Shown here piece by piece: positions 47,328 to 59,771 of a stretch of 64,000 bases of DNA. The position numbers and the translations under genes were made by a program. This stretch comes from Cladobotryum mycophilum (Eukaryota > Ascomycota > Sordariomycetes > Hypocreales > Hypocreaceae). The stretch covers positions 6,448,001 through 6,512,000 of the forward strand of contig CM071590.1 of NCBI GenBank assembly GCA_036429605.1. The letters run 5' to 3'. Numbering within the stretch: position 1 is the first letter of the stretch; every line of letters starts with the position of its first letter. The notes under the pieces are model-generated. The model searched no databases and had not been told where the DNA came from. It saw nothing but the letters and a program-made list of their open reading frames with translations.

Positions 47328-48203
47328 ATGGCTTCGTTGAGACCTAGATGCTACTTCTTGGCCCCCTTCACGACAATCCCACCCTCGGGACCGATTCAGC
47401 TCGGCAGCATCGTCTCCAGCCCGAGTCTTGCCCATGAGCCCGTAAACGATGCGCCCATCCCCCCAAGTTCCTTTGGCGAAAAGGTCTACGATTGCAATGA
47501 CGAAAGGAGCAAGATAGTCCTGGACGTTTCCAGGACCCGCGTTGCGAACGCAATCTTTGGCGAATTCTACACGTTTCTGCGTGGCAAAACAGGCAGCTCG
47601 GCGTCTCAAAGCGACCAAGAGACGTGGGAGTTTGAGAACCTACAGACCCGTTGGTTTACACCGAGCGACAAATATGTCATGGATAGTGTCCGTAACAACA
47701 TGGACGTCCAGAACTACATTGCTGAGAATCCCTTTTGGGGGACTAAAATCTACATGGTCACTGGCGTGATGATTTCTCACGGAGCCTCCTCCACAATCAC
47801 CCTCGCGCAACAAAAGGGCATTCATCTCAGTCTGGACATCCATTCACCAACGCCCGCAGCACCGGCCGTCGTCAGCCCCGGGTTAGAGTCCCAGCGCGTC
47901 ACGTCCGTGGGAATATCACAGGTCAAGCCAGACCCCTTTGTATTCGCATTTCGACTGCGCAAGATCAATGTTTCCGTCGTCGGCAACGTCACTCACGAAG
48001 GATACAACGACGGTGCTTTGTTTTCCATCGGAGGCGGCCAAGATGATGAAGGTAGGGGGAGGATTGTTCGCGTGGAAGGCCTAGAAGATGATGACCTGGA
48101 CCCGATTGACATGGGATTGGAGAGTGGCCTTGTCGTGGGAGACTTGGAGGGAAAAGAGAATGTCTCTTGCAGGTTCTCACGGGCTCTTTATAGCAGCGTC
48201 TAA
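47328..48203 (+). CDS. Candidate gasdermin-like pore-forming protein
   Basis: A single-exon frame of 291 aa from the ATG before ASLRPRCYFLAPF; the open frame extends upstream without an ATG. The N-terminus has the pattern YFLAP...PPSGPIQLGSIV, which I associate with the fungal gasdermin-like (RCD-1/HET-Q1) family. The size matches that family, about 250-290 aa. The middle (VTGVMISHGASS... SVVGNVTHEGYNDGALFSIGG) looks like a beta-rich domain, and the last 45 residues are acidic, which would suit a removable inhibitory tail. There is no signal peptide. The neighbouring protease and HET-domain gene strengthen the call. Assignment rests on pattern memory and context, without a profile search. Confidence 0.55.
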   Translation: MASLRPRCYFLAPFTTIPPSGPIQLGSIVSSPSLAHEPVNDAPIPPSSFGEKVYDCNDERSKIVLDVSRTRVANAIFGEFYTFLRGKTGSSASQSDQETWEFENLQTRWFTPSDKYVMDSVRNNMDVQNYIAENPFWGTKIYMVTGVMISHGASSTITLAQQKGIHLSLDIHSPTPAAPAVVSPGLESQRVTSVGISQVKPDPFVFAFRLRKINVSVVGNVTHEGYNDGALFSIGGGQDDEGRGRIVRVEGLEDDDLDPIDMGLESGLVVGDLEGKENVSCRFSRALYSSV

Positions 48204-48388
48204 AAAGTCTGTCTATCTGTGTCTCTACGGATCGGACTTTATATGAAATGACAATATTGCAATACCGTCCTCTAGTAAACGAACAATGCTGCGCTACAAA
48301 ATGAGTACGGAGCACGCTGAATAAGCAGCAAACAGTAAATAGCAAACCAGATGAAGCACAATACAGGGGGTAAAAATACAGGGAAATC

Positions 48389-51096
48389 CTAACACAACAT
48401 AAAACTCGTCCTCATCTTCTCGATTAGTTCCCGACTCAACACGGCCTCACCGTCCATGACCCCATGGACGTATGCCTCTCCCACAAGCTGGTACATACTA
48501 TTGTCTGCCTCAGACTTGACTGGCCGAAGAATGACCGGCACCGTGCAGCCAAAGAGGACACAAACCTTGTCCCCAACCTCGCTGTCTCTCGGCCCAAGGC
48601 CAAAGAGTTGGTTCTGGCGCAGAATCTTGAGCGCTTGCAGCGTCTCGGGCTTTGGTTTCGCAATATCTAGCTTGGTGTCTTGGTCCACCTTGGCCTCGAA
48701 TAACCTCCTATTCCACACAACGGCCTCAACCCTGTAGAAATAGTCCGACGTCATTTCAGAGATCTTACGGTCTGCCGGACTGACGGAGTGAAGGTTGCCC
48801 TCGCTATCCGAAGTCCGCGGATCGATTAAGCCGTGTAAACAGGCTCTCTGATACCATGACGGTGGTTTCCCGCCTCGAGGCGCACGGTCAGCTACCAGCA
48901 GCCGCCATATGATATCAGGCACACGATTATCCGTACTCGAAGCGTCCCAGCCCAGTCGCCTGACCCAATCTCCCGGAATGATGCCTCCGCGCATGACATC
49001 GGATTGATTCGTGATCTTACCAATCACAATGCCCCCGACGACCATGATGCCACTGAGCTGATACATCCTCTCGACATCCGATGAGTCGATCCGCATCGAG
49101 CCCCTCTTGGAAACTGCTTGGGACTTTGTCCTACGGTGATGCCCACCTTCAGTCTTCTTCTTCAGGTCCTCGGTCGTTTGAGATTTATGAATGAACTGAG
49201 ACTTGGGCCGAGACAGGGGCAGGGGCACCGTAAGCCGCTGTGAAGTTGGGTCCAAATTTGGCGACTCTATCACACTTTCAATGTTGCCATATCTTTCAGC
49301 TAAATGGGGGAGAGGAACAAGATATTAGCCATGCCCAGGGATATTTTTTATGAAATCCTCAAAGAGCGCCACTTACAAGGACTCACTCCGGTTGTTACCT
49401 CAGCAGCCAAAGAATCTCCAAAGACTTCAGAAATGGGAGGAACTAGGTCACGGTTAGTCCTCAGGCTCTCTCTACGAGAATACTGTTGATGGCCGAACTT
49501 ACCACTCTTCGACGGCGGGACGGCAGATCCAGGGTTAACAAAGGGATCCAATGCCATGGAGATTTCAGCAGGGTGAGAACCGCACGCATTGTACCGCTTC
49601 CGCTGATCATAAGGTTGGTAGGCCACGAGATTCTCCCCATTCTGACGCCCCAATGATGACTCTGGATGGCCAAAGGGAGCTTTAGATATATCCGAGATCC
49701 ACGAGGGCAGCGGCACCTTTTCATGAAAAATGCCACCGTCGGTAATCTTGGGCGCCCAGTGCCGGCAGATAATGTCCAAACACTTTGTCTTGTGGATGGA
49801 GCGAGTGACAAACGCAATAAAGGCGTCTCGAGTACTAAGCTTGTAATTGGGTCTCAAGGTGATTAGTTCCCAGATGCCTTGCTGTCCCCCTCCGTCTAGC
49901 CTGTGATTCTCCTGTAGCTGCTCAACGTGCAGCTTTGTCCAGGGTTCCCTTTGCATGGGCGGGTCATTTGCAAGAGAAAGGACCGAGTAAATGGTATCTC
50001 GAGGTGAAGTCGCCTGAAAGCCGAGGAGCGTTGACACCAGCGTTTCGAGATCCAACAGCCTAGCGAGGATATCGCCATCTTCCGATTTGTAGCAAATATT
50101 GTTTAGAGTCTGTACGAGAATCGAAGCGCTGGTGCTTTCCACGTCCTCAAATATCTCATCTTTAAACTCGTGTCTCATAGTGGGAATCTTTTCTAGGACA
50201 AGCGAGACGGCATCGGCAAAGTCATCCCAGTGCACAACCTCTTTCCCATAGTGGACCGTGGCACTCCTCGAAAGCGCCACTTCCTGGATGATCCAACGGC
50301 GGCTGAACCAGGGGGCCTTCAAGATGTTGATCAGATGGGCCCAGCTTTCCTTGTTCTGGTGGACCATGGTGTCAAACGTTTTAAAGTTCATGATGTCCTT
50401 GATGAGCTTGAATGCGCTCTCTGCTCCAGTGTAGTCTTCGCCCAGCCAGATGCAGACGTTGGAGGCGTTGTTGTAGATCTGGTCCATCATGGCCAACTGG
50501 CGCTCCTTTTCTCGATGGCCCCGGTCCGACTGGTCGATGCATATAGCATCCACCCACAAGTCAACGGGGTCGTTCACCCTGCGTAATTTGATGAGTGCCT
50601 GTTGCAGATTCCGCCGGATCTGGAATGGGGCTCCAGACACGGCCCTCATGGCCCACCTCCACGTATCCGAGTTAATCGCATGTGGAGGCAACCTCGCATC
50701 CAGATCGCGGATCAAGATCTCCTCCCTGGGCCTTTCTTTACCCCACGAGTATGACAGCGCCTCGTAGCACCCACGAACATCCTCCAGCTTCCGCTTAAAC
50801 AGAGTGGCTTTCAGCTGATCCTTTTCGGTTCCTTTTTGGATGCGCAAAATGCGAATCTCGCCCTCATCCAATTCTGAATACTTAAACTGCGGCCCAATCT
50901 GCTGCGGCTGCAGTTTCTTCAACGCCCCAAACCAGCGCTCTTTTGGATCCGACCGTGAGAAATGCGCATCCTGTCGAGATATGCGAGGTTTGGGTTGCGG
51001 TAGGGCGCTATTCTTCATTGCCCACTCCTCGGTGCCTTGGTTGTAGATCGCGGCTGGGACCCCATCGAAGGATGGGGCCATGGTTGGCAGAGCCAT
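48389..51096 (-). CDS. HET-domain (heterokaryon incompatibility) protein
   Basis: Exons 51096-49503, 49442-49377 and 49299-48389 join in frame to give 856 aa. The HET domain (about residues 110-290) has its usual blocks: YEALSYSWG, LWVDAICIDQSD followed by EKERQLAMMDQIY and VCIWLGE, and APWFSRRWIIQEVAL. The C-terminal part has GDKVCVLFGCTVPVILRP and a YQLVGEAYVHGVMDGEA stretch common at the end of large HET proteins. A basic Ser/Thr-rich linker lies around 570-620. HET domains trigger programmed cell death in vegetative incompatibility. The gene is tail-to-tail with the gasdermin-like gene, with 185 bp between the stops. Confidence 0.92.
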
Positions 51097-52571
51097 TATG
51101 GGGCGTGGTTAGAGGGCACTCATACAATTGGAATCCATGGTAGAAGACAGGAGAGAAAAGCCTGGTCTTTTTAAATATGGGGAGGTAACCATCGGAGGGA
51201 TCTGGGCGCACGGCTTCCTCTGTATTCCATCCAGGCATGTAGTCTATGAATTGGAGGCCTTCTTGAGTCTCTCGGTGCGGCCCTCATTGACTCCTTCGGT
51301 TGAGCGGCTCCACCATCTGCCTAAAATATGGGGGTGGGAGGGGGAGGGGATTCTCATCCTATTCGTAGGTTCGATGGAGGGTAGCTATGGACTGTATGGT
51401 GGTAGTGGCGGTGGTGGTGGTCAGGGCAGAGAGTATCAAGTCCATGCCTTCTCCCAGCCGCCCGTTCTGGCTGGTATTGATCTACTGAGCCATCAGCACT
51501 GAACGTAGAGATATACAACTGCCGATGACCAGAAGACTCATATAGAGGTTTCTATATGGAACAAAACCGGGAACCTGATAAAGCGTTGCGCTTTCAGAAG
51601 TTTGCACCAAGCCCATATCCATGTCATCACCATCCGCCCATCACTACCACATCGTTCCGCAATCAACGTACAGCACTGCATCTATTGGATATGCTTGAGC
51701 GCAACACGACCCCTGCAATGGATTTCGGTGAGTCTTCCGCGCGGGATAATAAATTACTGAGGAGACTCGTCCCACCGAGTGGGTGTAAGGTCCATGTCTG
51801 TAATTGGCGCTGGAGCATCAGCTGAATTCAAGCCCCCCTCCTGTTTTAGGCTGCCTATCTGGGAAGTGGCTTGAAGGCGGCCACGCTCAATCCATGATTT
51901 TCGGCACAGTACTCTGTAGAATCCTCGACTCTGGGCAATGGAGCGCTGTCGTTCTATAGCGGTCTCAGGACCTAGGCCGTGCCATCAACAGACGGTATCC
52001 AACCCAGTTGGGCTATCATGGTAGTGCAGTGTATGTATGCTAAAGAGAGTCTGAGCCTCCGCCATTCCGTGAGGCATTGTTTCCATCAAGTCGTCCTTTA
52101 CTATTCTATGCCGCCAAGATGTCATCTTCCTGTCCCCGCACCGGAGTCGATTCAGATTGAACAATAGACGGGTAATGAGCTTGGCAATCGTCGGCAACTA
52201 GATACCGAGTCCGCCCTGTCAACTAGGAGTGGAAAACACCTAGGTAATCTGCTTCAGCCACCTTGAGCTTGTTCAAGCCTTCATTTATTGCCATGTAAAG
52301 CCGCCTCGAACTTTCACATTGCCCCTACAACAAAGTCTACCTTCAAACCTTGTCATCCATCTCGGCGCCGTGGCAGCATCTGGATCAACACTGTTGACTG
52401 TTGGGGGGGGGGACACTTTTTGAAGGGGAACCAAGAATATATGCCGCATCAAGCCTGCATCATTAATTACCCAGATACACCGTATTATCTATATCTCAAT
52501 ACATCCACAATTAGATAACGTCCCTTGAGCTTGCTCTCCGAAGTTCCATCCCCGTCCCAACAAAAGAAAAA
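51097..52571. other. Gene-poor region upstream of HET gene
   Basis: 1.5 kb. GGT/GTGG-rich part near 51400-51420; otherwise nothing recognised. A G9 tract lies at 52402-52410. Confidence 0.5.
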
Positions 52572-53990
52572 TTAATTAGATTTTCCACAGGTTCCGTATT
52601 TTTGTTGGCAGCCAGTACCGCAGTGGTCAACCGTGTTCCCGCACCAGCCGTATTGAGAGCAGCACGTGGCACCGGGCTCAACTGCGCAAGTTGCACCGCC
52701 AAAGGAGGATCCGCATCGTCCATCCTTTGTTGGGGGCAGCGAAGGACCAGGGTTGGCGGACGTACTCGTGCTAGTCGATCGCTTCGAGGTTGAAGTCTTC
52801 CCGCCACCGCTGGGGGTACGGTACCAGTTGTCTGGGGAGTCATTGAGACACTCGCCTACAGTATAGGTTTTCAAGCCATTCCTCTTCATGGACTTGAGAA
52901 TGTATTCCGTCAGGTTATAGACTGTTTGGTACTCGGTGTCATGCTCAATCTGCAAGAAGTGGATGTCGCTTGGGTCCTGGCCTTCAACATTGGTATCCCA
53001 GATGTCCTTGGAAACCTGAATTTGGCTGGCGTCGTCGTGCAGATAACCCTCAGTGTCAAGGTTAAAGTACGTGACGTGATATCCTAAGTCACCCAACCAA
53101 GAGTCGGTATTATCGTTGCTGGCAGAGTACGGCGGGCGCATGTAGGTCGGGAACTTGCCAATGATATCGGCAATGGCAATCTCGTTGTATATCATCTGGG
53201 TCCGGAGTTGGGTCTGAGTGAGTTCGGTGAGTCGCTGATGAGCCCATGTATGGCTGGCAATTTGATGACCCTCATTAATCATCCGCTTCACCAGATTTCG
53301 CCATGGATACTGGGGATCGTTGATTGCGCCTTTGCCCAGGTTGTTACCTGTGATGAAAAAGGTCGCCTTGGCGCCATAGTTCTAAAAGAAATGCTGGTTA
53401 GTTATATTTGCCAACCGTACTGGAACGAGATATCTCACCCCAAGAATATCGAGAAGGTCACCAGTGTACTCGAATGGCCCGTCGTCAAAGGTCAATGCAA
53501 TGCCGCCGGTCTTTTCACAGTGATAGATTCCCTCGCCGTATGGCACAGAGCCCTTGTAAGTGCGCGGCGTATTCTCTGTCTCGCCTCCACTTGGCCTTCT
53601 GTTGGCATCACAGTAAGGGCCATAGTTGATCTGGCAGGCTGGAGCCGAGCAGTAGTCGTATCCCTGTCCGCACCAGCTACGCAAGACAGTGAGCATTTGT
53701 TTGCCGCATCAAATAGGATGGTATCATCATGTGATAGCTTACCCTTCTGCAGAACAGCATTCATCACTGTAGCATGATGACCCGCCAAAGTTTTTTCCGC
53801 ATCGACCATCGGCCCTCTGACGTTTTTGGGGGAATGACACCGGAGCAGGAGCAGGCCCGATAGTTCTGTACCGCAACGAGGCAATGTTGGTGACGTCTCT
53901 TATACTTCGACCGGTCATGAGAGTTGGCAGTCCAGCAGCATGGACGCCAACGGCACAGAGCGCCGTAGCATAAACGAGAGTGGGATGCAT
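52572..53990 (-). CDS. Secreted chitin deacetylase with two CBM18 modules
   Basis: Exons 53990-53743, 53676-53439 and 53381-52572 give 431 aa. A signal peptide (MHPTLVYATALCAVGVHAAG) precedes a Cys-rich chitin-binding CBM18 module (about 61-105, DGRCGKNFGG...CCSAEGWCG). The NodB deacetylase domain follows, with TFDDGP (first metal-binding motif), SHTWAH (second) and RPPYSAS. After a Ser/Thr linker (about 355-375) a second CBM18 (DGRCGSSFGG... CCSQYGWCG) ends the protein. It would bind chitin and remove N-acetyl groups, giving chitosan for wall remodelling or protection from plant chitinases. The flanking CBM18 arrangement is common in plant-associated and mycoparasitic fungi. Confidence 0.92.
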
Positions 53991-56900
53991 GTTCGGAGTA
54001 GGCAAATGATTGCAAAGAACAGGAATTAAAAGTATTCTTAACGAGTGACTCTGACCACAAAGAAGGTTTGCGGGGATATAGGGCAATTGTCCCGTATGGA
54101 GATGCAAGAGCAAGTCGGTTCCTTAGTCGACAAGACCGTCATGTTGCCACGAGGGAGGAGGCGCCCGATTTAAGTAAACCGGCAGCAGCCTCAGCGCACA
54201 GCGGACAACGGAATTGGATCCATCAAAAGCAACAGCTCGACAATCATGCTATGGCTGCTGGTAAATGGGGATGGGTGAGTTGGTGTGCAGGCCACAGGAA
54301 GAGGCTGCAGGCCGTACCCAACCTGAGGAACTCTGTCCAGGATGGAGGTTTCCCACTAGGCGTCGCACAAAGCAAGCGAATTGGATCTAATGCGGCCCTT
54401 AGTCTAGGCACTCGGAACCGGATGGATAGTTCACAAATGTGCTTGCGTCATGAATGCGTGCGAATTTTATTTGTGTGCTGAAAAGGGGAATCCAATGCCT
54501 GCAAGGAGCCGTAGTTGTGTAGCACGCCATAGCGGAGGAAAAGAGCTTCAACTTGCCCCCGAATTCATTTCAGGTACGAGAAACTAGCAACTTAGATTAG
54601 CTCAAGTCGCAGGTGCTTGGATAATCCATCCCAACTTTGGCACATGCAGTTCGATTCGGACCTGTTCTGAAGAGTCATGCATGGTCAAATCAGTATGACT
54701 GAATGAGCAGGGCGAATGGGCTGCAAGCCAATGTTTACTGGGGTTCATTGGCCGGCCAAGTGAGGGGTGAACTGAACTCTTCTCGTCTTGCATATTCGCA
54801 TACAAGGTCACGTTGGTAATTAATGACATTCTCATGTTGTCTAACCACCACGAATTAGGTCTTCGTATCATGAATCTCAATGTCATGCCCCCTGGTTGAG
54901 GGATAGTCCGCAACTCTATTTCTTCCACCCATCGTATTGTTCATAATGCGCAATAATCTATCAGTGTTCATGATGGTGCACGAACATGGCTGGCTTTCCG
55001 CGGTGACTTGTCCGGCCGAGAGATCTGTTAATAGCAAACTTCAGCTTTCCCTCTTCGGAGGGGAGCGAGCGCCACTGGTGAGACGTGCATGCATCGCAGC
55101 TGAACTGCAAAGCGAAGACTCTCAATTGGCGACATTTGATGATGAGTTACTACAACTGCCTCTTTAGTTGCTTGCCAAGAGATTCCCCTGGTTATGAAGC
55201 AGCCATGGCGTACAGACGGTGTCGTCGGAACAAACTCTGTTTCGTTGGCGGCTGAAGAGAATCGAGCTTGCGGCTGCATGGGAGCGGGTCCGGCTTGCGA
55301 AAAAAGAATTTGTGCTTATTTTCTATGCTTAATTAAGGACAAGCCAATGGATATTTTTGCTGCATCCTTTAGCTTCTGATGCTGAAAGCGCCACCTGGGA
55401 ATAGCGCCCAAAGATCTGTGATGGTTTCCGCAGTTCCCTGGCTGGTAGATCGGAATCTTGGTCTTGAGAACATTGGGAAATGAAGGTTCGATAGCCGAAA
55501 CAGAGGCTTCCCGCTTTTTCTCAACGGAAATAGAAGCCGTGGATTCAAGTAATGGTCCGATGGGTATACGGTGGTGTGAAGAGCTGATGATGAGTTGGGC
55601 AACAATATTGGGTTGGATGTGACTGAGGTGGTGTGTTAATCAACCCAATTGACAAGCAAGCGAGATGACGAATACCCCTGCGAGGAACTTGGGGTAATAT
55701 CGAAAGAGTGTATTAAGCGGGGAAGATAATGGTTGGAAATTCGGCACGGTAATTGACGTCGATCATAATGCCGTTGAGCCGTTGCAAGCATTCATTCGTA
55801 TTTGTTGTTACTCTTGAATGATGGCAGACAACAAACGGCTGACGTGGTGGTAGCCACACCGGAATGGCATGAGGATGAAGAAGATTGTCGTGATCGCAGT
55901 TGAGAGCCTATTTCCAGGGTAGGTGGCAATGGGATCCGAGAGCTTCCCCTCGTACAAACAGCCCACTCGGCCAGTTCCAACTCCGGTGCGTATGGACACA
56001 CGCACACGTGAGCGGCTCCTGACGGTGTATGTTCCGGCAGTGGTCCAACGTGAGAGCAGGGTTATTGCCGGCGATATCCACATCTGGCTGTTCCAGTCCT
56101 TCTGCATCTCGTATACGGACGACGGGGGTATCGGTTGGTGAGTGAGCGAAGACCGAGATGTAAGGAGGCACGTAGTCATCATCCAATGCCAGTCATCCTG
56201 GCGAGTGATGCTGAAGGATTGGGAGCCTATTTGTGCAAATATTGATCGCGTCATAGGCAATAATGCATATAATTTGCAAATTGATTCCGTCTCAGTCGTC
56301 CGGTCATCCTGGCATCATGCTCTGCTGCTTCATCACCAAAGGGGGTGATTCCGCGTTGAGACCCAGAGGGAACCCCGCATGGTGTTTATTGGCGAGCGGT
56401 GAGATTTGAGGACAAAGATTCCGCGTCGAACGGTGGAGCCAAGTAACTACAAGTAATCCACAGATATGAGGTTGTAGAAAAAGACATCAATTTTTGACGT
56501 TGAATGAAGCATCAACAAAAAATTATTTGTGGCCTGTTGGATCAGGCTGCGAATGTGCGTTTGCAAAGTTGCGAGTTGGTTTGGCAAGAGCCTACTGAGA
56601 CTTGACCTGCCTGCCGTTACCATTCATTCACCAAGACCACCACAAAAGGGAAGGAAGGGCATGCACGGAAAAACATTCAGCCAGTGAAAAATCCATCATC
56701 ATCATGGGCTTCTTCCTTCAACGATTCCAAGACAATGCAAACGGTAACCTCCACAAGAGGACAATTACCGTGCCGCTCCTTGACCGACGTTGACCGTTGA
56801 TTCGTCCGAGTGTCTGTGGCTCTGCCAATCTTAACGCCCGCCAAGTCCGCATATCACACTGTATGAGACATTCGTGCCCTCGCGAGGGGTAGAATGATAT

Positions 56901-57357
56901 GAGGGAAAAAGACTTCAGACTCTCTTCTCTCCGCTCTGATGGTTGAAGAATTGATTGAAGTATGCACTAAAAAAAGAAATGGTTCGGTTTTCTATCGATA
57001 TTGTTTTCTTCTTCTTCTTCTTTGCAGAATTCTTCCATATTCATCGCCGCCATGTCAGTCATTGAAAACGAATGACCTTATCAATTGTGGCGGCTCACTG
57101 GCCGGTGTGCTCAGACGATGCAACGCTGGACAGATGAACTCCGCGCTCTGTCCTGTGGCCTGAGACGGTTCCGGAAAGCAATGTCTCGGATCATTGCCAC
57201 AGTCTCCAGTCAGCCTGCTCTCTGCCGTTTGCTAGTCTTGTCTGGTCTGGTTTGGTTTGTCTCCAACTCCAACTCCTTTCATCCATTTCATCGCACTTAT
57301 AATCTTCAACAGCTCATGACATCTTGACTTTTCCTGGCCAGCCGGCAGTCGACCAGC
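53991..57357. other. Gene-poor region (3.4 kb)
   Basis: No convincing gene. Overlapping minus frames at 55792-56260 are open for up to 150 codons but have no domain and an uneven composition. No repeats, tRNA or mobile-element signature was seen. The part from 56900 on is probably the promoter of the transporter. Confidence 0.45.
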
Positions 57358-59151
57358 ATGTCGTCGTCAAACTTTGCGTCGTGTCACCCGTCAGACACTG
57401 ACGACAGCAGGGACATGAGTGCCATGGACGCCAAGGACGCTAGCCACGCGACGGCGACCGTAGTGCATCCTACCGAGGATGAAACGAAGATGAAGTCGCC
57501 TGGTATCGTTCGCATGGAAGCCCTCACGGCATCCATGACTCTGGTCGATCGCATTTTCCTCTACTTTAGCATATTTCTCGTCGCATACGCCTACAACCTG
57601 GATGGGATAATGCGCATAGCCTACCAGCCATTTGCGACCGCTGCTTTCCAGAGCCACTCTCTTCTATCCACAGTCAATATCGTCCGGGCTGTCATTGCCG
57701 CTGTTGCTCAAACTACAGCTGCAAAAATTGCCGATGTCTTTGGCCGTGTCGAACTCATTTGCGTCTCCGCCTTCTTTTATGCCATTGGAACCGTTATTCA
57801 AGCCGTCTCTACCAATGTGGCGACCTACATCGTTGGTAACGCCATGTTCCAGATTGGCTACACCATGATCATGCTTCTCGTCGAGGTGGTTATTGCCGAT
57901 ACTAGTTCTACTCGCTCTCGTCTCTTGTTCATCTTTATTCCAAACATGCCCTCCCTCATCAACACCTGGATCAGCGGAAACATCGTGGAGGCATCTCTCA
58001 AGGCGATTGGCTGGAGGTGGGGTGTTGGCATGTGGTCCATCATATACCCCGTCTGTGCGCTTCCGATTATCATCAGTTTGATGGTTGTGGCTCGTCGAGC
58101 AAAGGACGAGGGTCGGTTGACCAACTACCGTTCATCCTTTGAGATGCTTGGCCTCAAAGATTTGATTGTCAAAGCCTTTTGGTTACTTGATGTCATTGGC
58201 ATTTTGCTTCTCATTGCAGTTTTTGCGCTCATCTTGGTCCCCTTGACTCTTGCTGGTGGAGGACATAGCACATGGGGCTCAGCACATATTATTGCGCCCA
58301 TCGTCGTTGGCGTGCTGTGTATCCCGTTGTTAGTTTTCTGGGAATTGAAGGCATCGAATCCGGTGGTGCCTTTCTCTCTCATGAAGGACCGAGGCATTTG
58401 GGGTCCAATTGGCCTTGCTGTTTGCTCGAATTTTGCATGGACCATGCAAGGCGATTATCTCTTCACCGTTCTCATCGTCGCCTTCAACTTTAGTGTGTCG
58501 ATGGCTACTCGAGTCACATCCTTGTACTCCTTCGTCATTGTCGTTATCGGACCGTTCCTCGGCATTTTGGTGTATAAGCTTCGTCGACTCAAAATCTTTG
58601 CTGTCGTGGGATCCTTCCTGTATTTAATCTCAATGGGTCTGCTTATCCGCTACCGCGGCTCCGCCTCTGCCGATAGTCACGCTGGTGTCATCGCGGCGCA
58701 AGTGGTCATGGGCGTTGCCGGAGGTCTGTTTGCATTTCCAGCCCAAGCATCTCTTCAGGTCGGACTAAAGCATGAGCACTTGGCAGTTATGACTGCGGTC
58801 TATCTTGCGCTTTATAATATTGGGTCTGCCTTGGGGAATGCCGTCGCTGGAGGCATATGGACTCAACTTTTGCCTTCTGCCTTGGAGCACCGACTGGATA
58901 ACGTTAATTCGACGCTGGCTAGATTGGCGTATGAAGACCCCTTGGCGACGGTTGCTCATTACCCAATGGGAACGCCTGAAAGAGATGCAATTGTGAGTGC
59001 GTATCAGTATATCCAGCGTATCTTAACGATTACCGGAATATGCGCTTGCGTTCCCCAGATTGTATTCTCATTGTTTATTCGAAACCCTCGTCTTACCGAT
59101 AAGCAAACCTTGGTCGAGGAGGAGGTGAGGGATGAGATTGAAATGACATGA
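57358..59151 (+). CDS. MFS transporter, siderophore-iron (SIT/ARN) type
   Basis: A single-exon frame of 597 aa. A soluble, acidic N-terminus (about 1-58) is followed by about 14 hydrophobic segments. DRIFLYFSIFLVAYAYNLDG and RVELICVSAFFYAIGTVIQA match the first part of fungal siderophore transporters, and the loop between segments has AKIADVFGR. The second half shows KDRGIWGPIGLAVCSNFAW and KHEHLAVMTAVYLALYNIGSALGNAVAGGIW, also typical of this family. It would import ferric siderophores across the plasma membrane by proton symport. No siderophore NRPS lies nearby, so it may take up foreign siderophores. A role in export of the cluster product is unlikely given the distance. Confidence 0.85.
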   Translation: MSSSNFASCHPSDTDDSRDMSAMDAKDASHATATVVHPTEDETKMKSPGIVRMEALTASMTLVDRIFLYFSIFLVAYAYNLDGIMRIAYQPFATAAFQSHSLLSTVNIVRAVIAAVAQTTAAKIADVFGRVELICVSAFFYAIGTVIQAVSTNVATYIVGNAMFQIGYTMIMLLVEVVIADTSSTRSRLLFIFIPNMPSLINTWISGNIVEASLKAIGWRWGVGMWSIIYPVCALPIIISLMVVARRAKDEGRLTNYRSSFEMLGLKDLIVKAFWLLDVIGILLLIAVFALILVPLTLAGGGHSTWGSAHIIAPIVVGVLCIPLLVFWELKASNPVVPFSLMKDRGIWGPIGLAVCSNFAWTMQGDYLFTVLIVAFNFSVSMATRVTSLYSFVIVVIGPFLGILVYKLRRLKIFAVVGSFLYLISMGLLIRYRGSASADSHAGVIAAQVVMGVAGGLFAFPAQASLQVGLKHEHLAVMTAVYLALYNIGSALGNAVAGGIWTQLLPSALEHRLDNVNSTLARLAYEDPLATVAHYPMGTPERDAIVSAYQYIQRILTITGICACVPQIVFSLFIRNPRLTDKQTLVEEEVRDEIEMT

Positions 59152-59771
59152 TGCTTTTAATATTGCTTAGCGACTGGAAAGATATGCTTGATACCATATA
59201 GACAACCAGATAGAATACACATTCTTAATAGACTCGCATCGTATTTCTTTTTTTACCGTCCTTTTACTCATCCCTAGGTAGCGAATAACCCAAAGCTAGA
59301 CACTGGACCAGCAACTCTAGATCGAGTCCCCAGCAGAGGTTTATGATCCACACTCATCTCTGTTATTAAGATGACGCGCATTAAGCCCCGTATCCATAAG
59401 TACCAATGACCGGGAACTTAAATCGGGTGGCTTGTGAGGGACCTATCACGAGAATACATTGAGTTGACAGCTGGCTGTATGGATGGACTGTGGCTTTGGC
59501 TTCAGACCAAAATAAGCATCATTTACCACCTAGAGCTACCTCTAGTAGTATGATAGAGTTATGTATGAGAACCTTGACAAAGCTTAGCTATTTAGTACCC
59601 CAAACTGGTGTATTTAAACCATTCATGCCCCTAGTCGAAGATCAAATGTTATTTTCTCACTCTTCATTATTCTCAACATCCAAAGCGTAGTCACACACCA
59701 GTACAAGCACAGATTCCTGTACTGAAACAAGCATAAAGTGCCTGCCCGGCCGTCTACGATAGGTTATCAAA
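59152..59771. other. Intergenic region
   Basis: 620 bp, AT-rich, nothing recognised. Confidence 0.5.

Noticed and set aside
54068..54481. 137-codon frame upstream of the chitin deacetylase
   Set aside because: It lies in the divergent promoter, has no domain and no homologous look.
55792..56260. Overlapping minus-strand frames in the gap before the transporter
   Set aside because: Several frames are open at once with Arg/Ser-rich shadow-like content and no consistent splicing; no gene could be supported.
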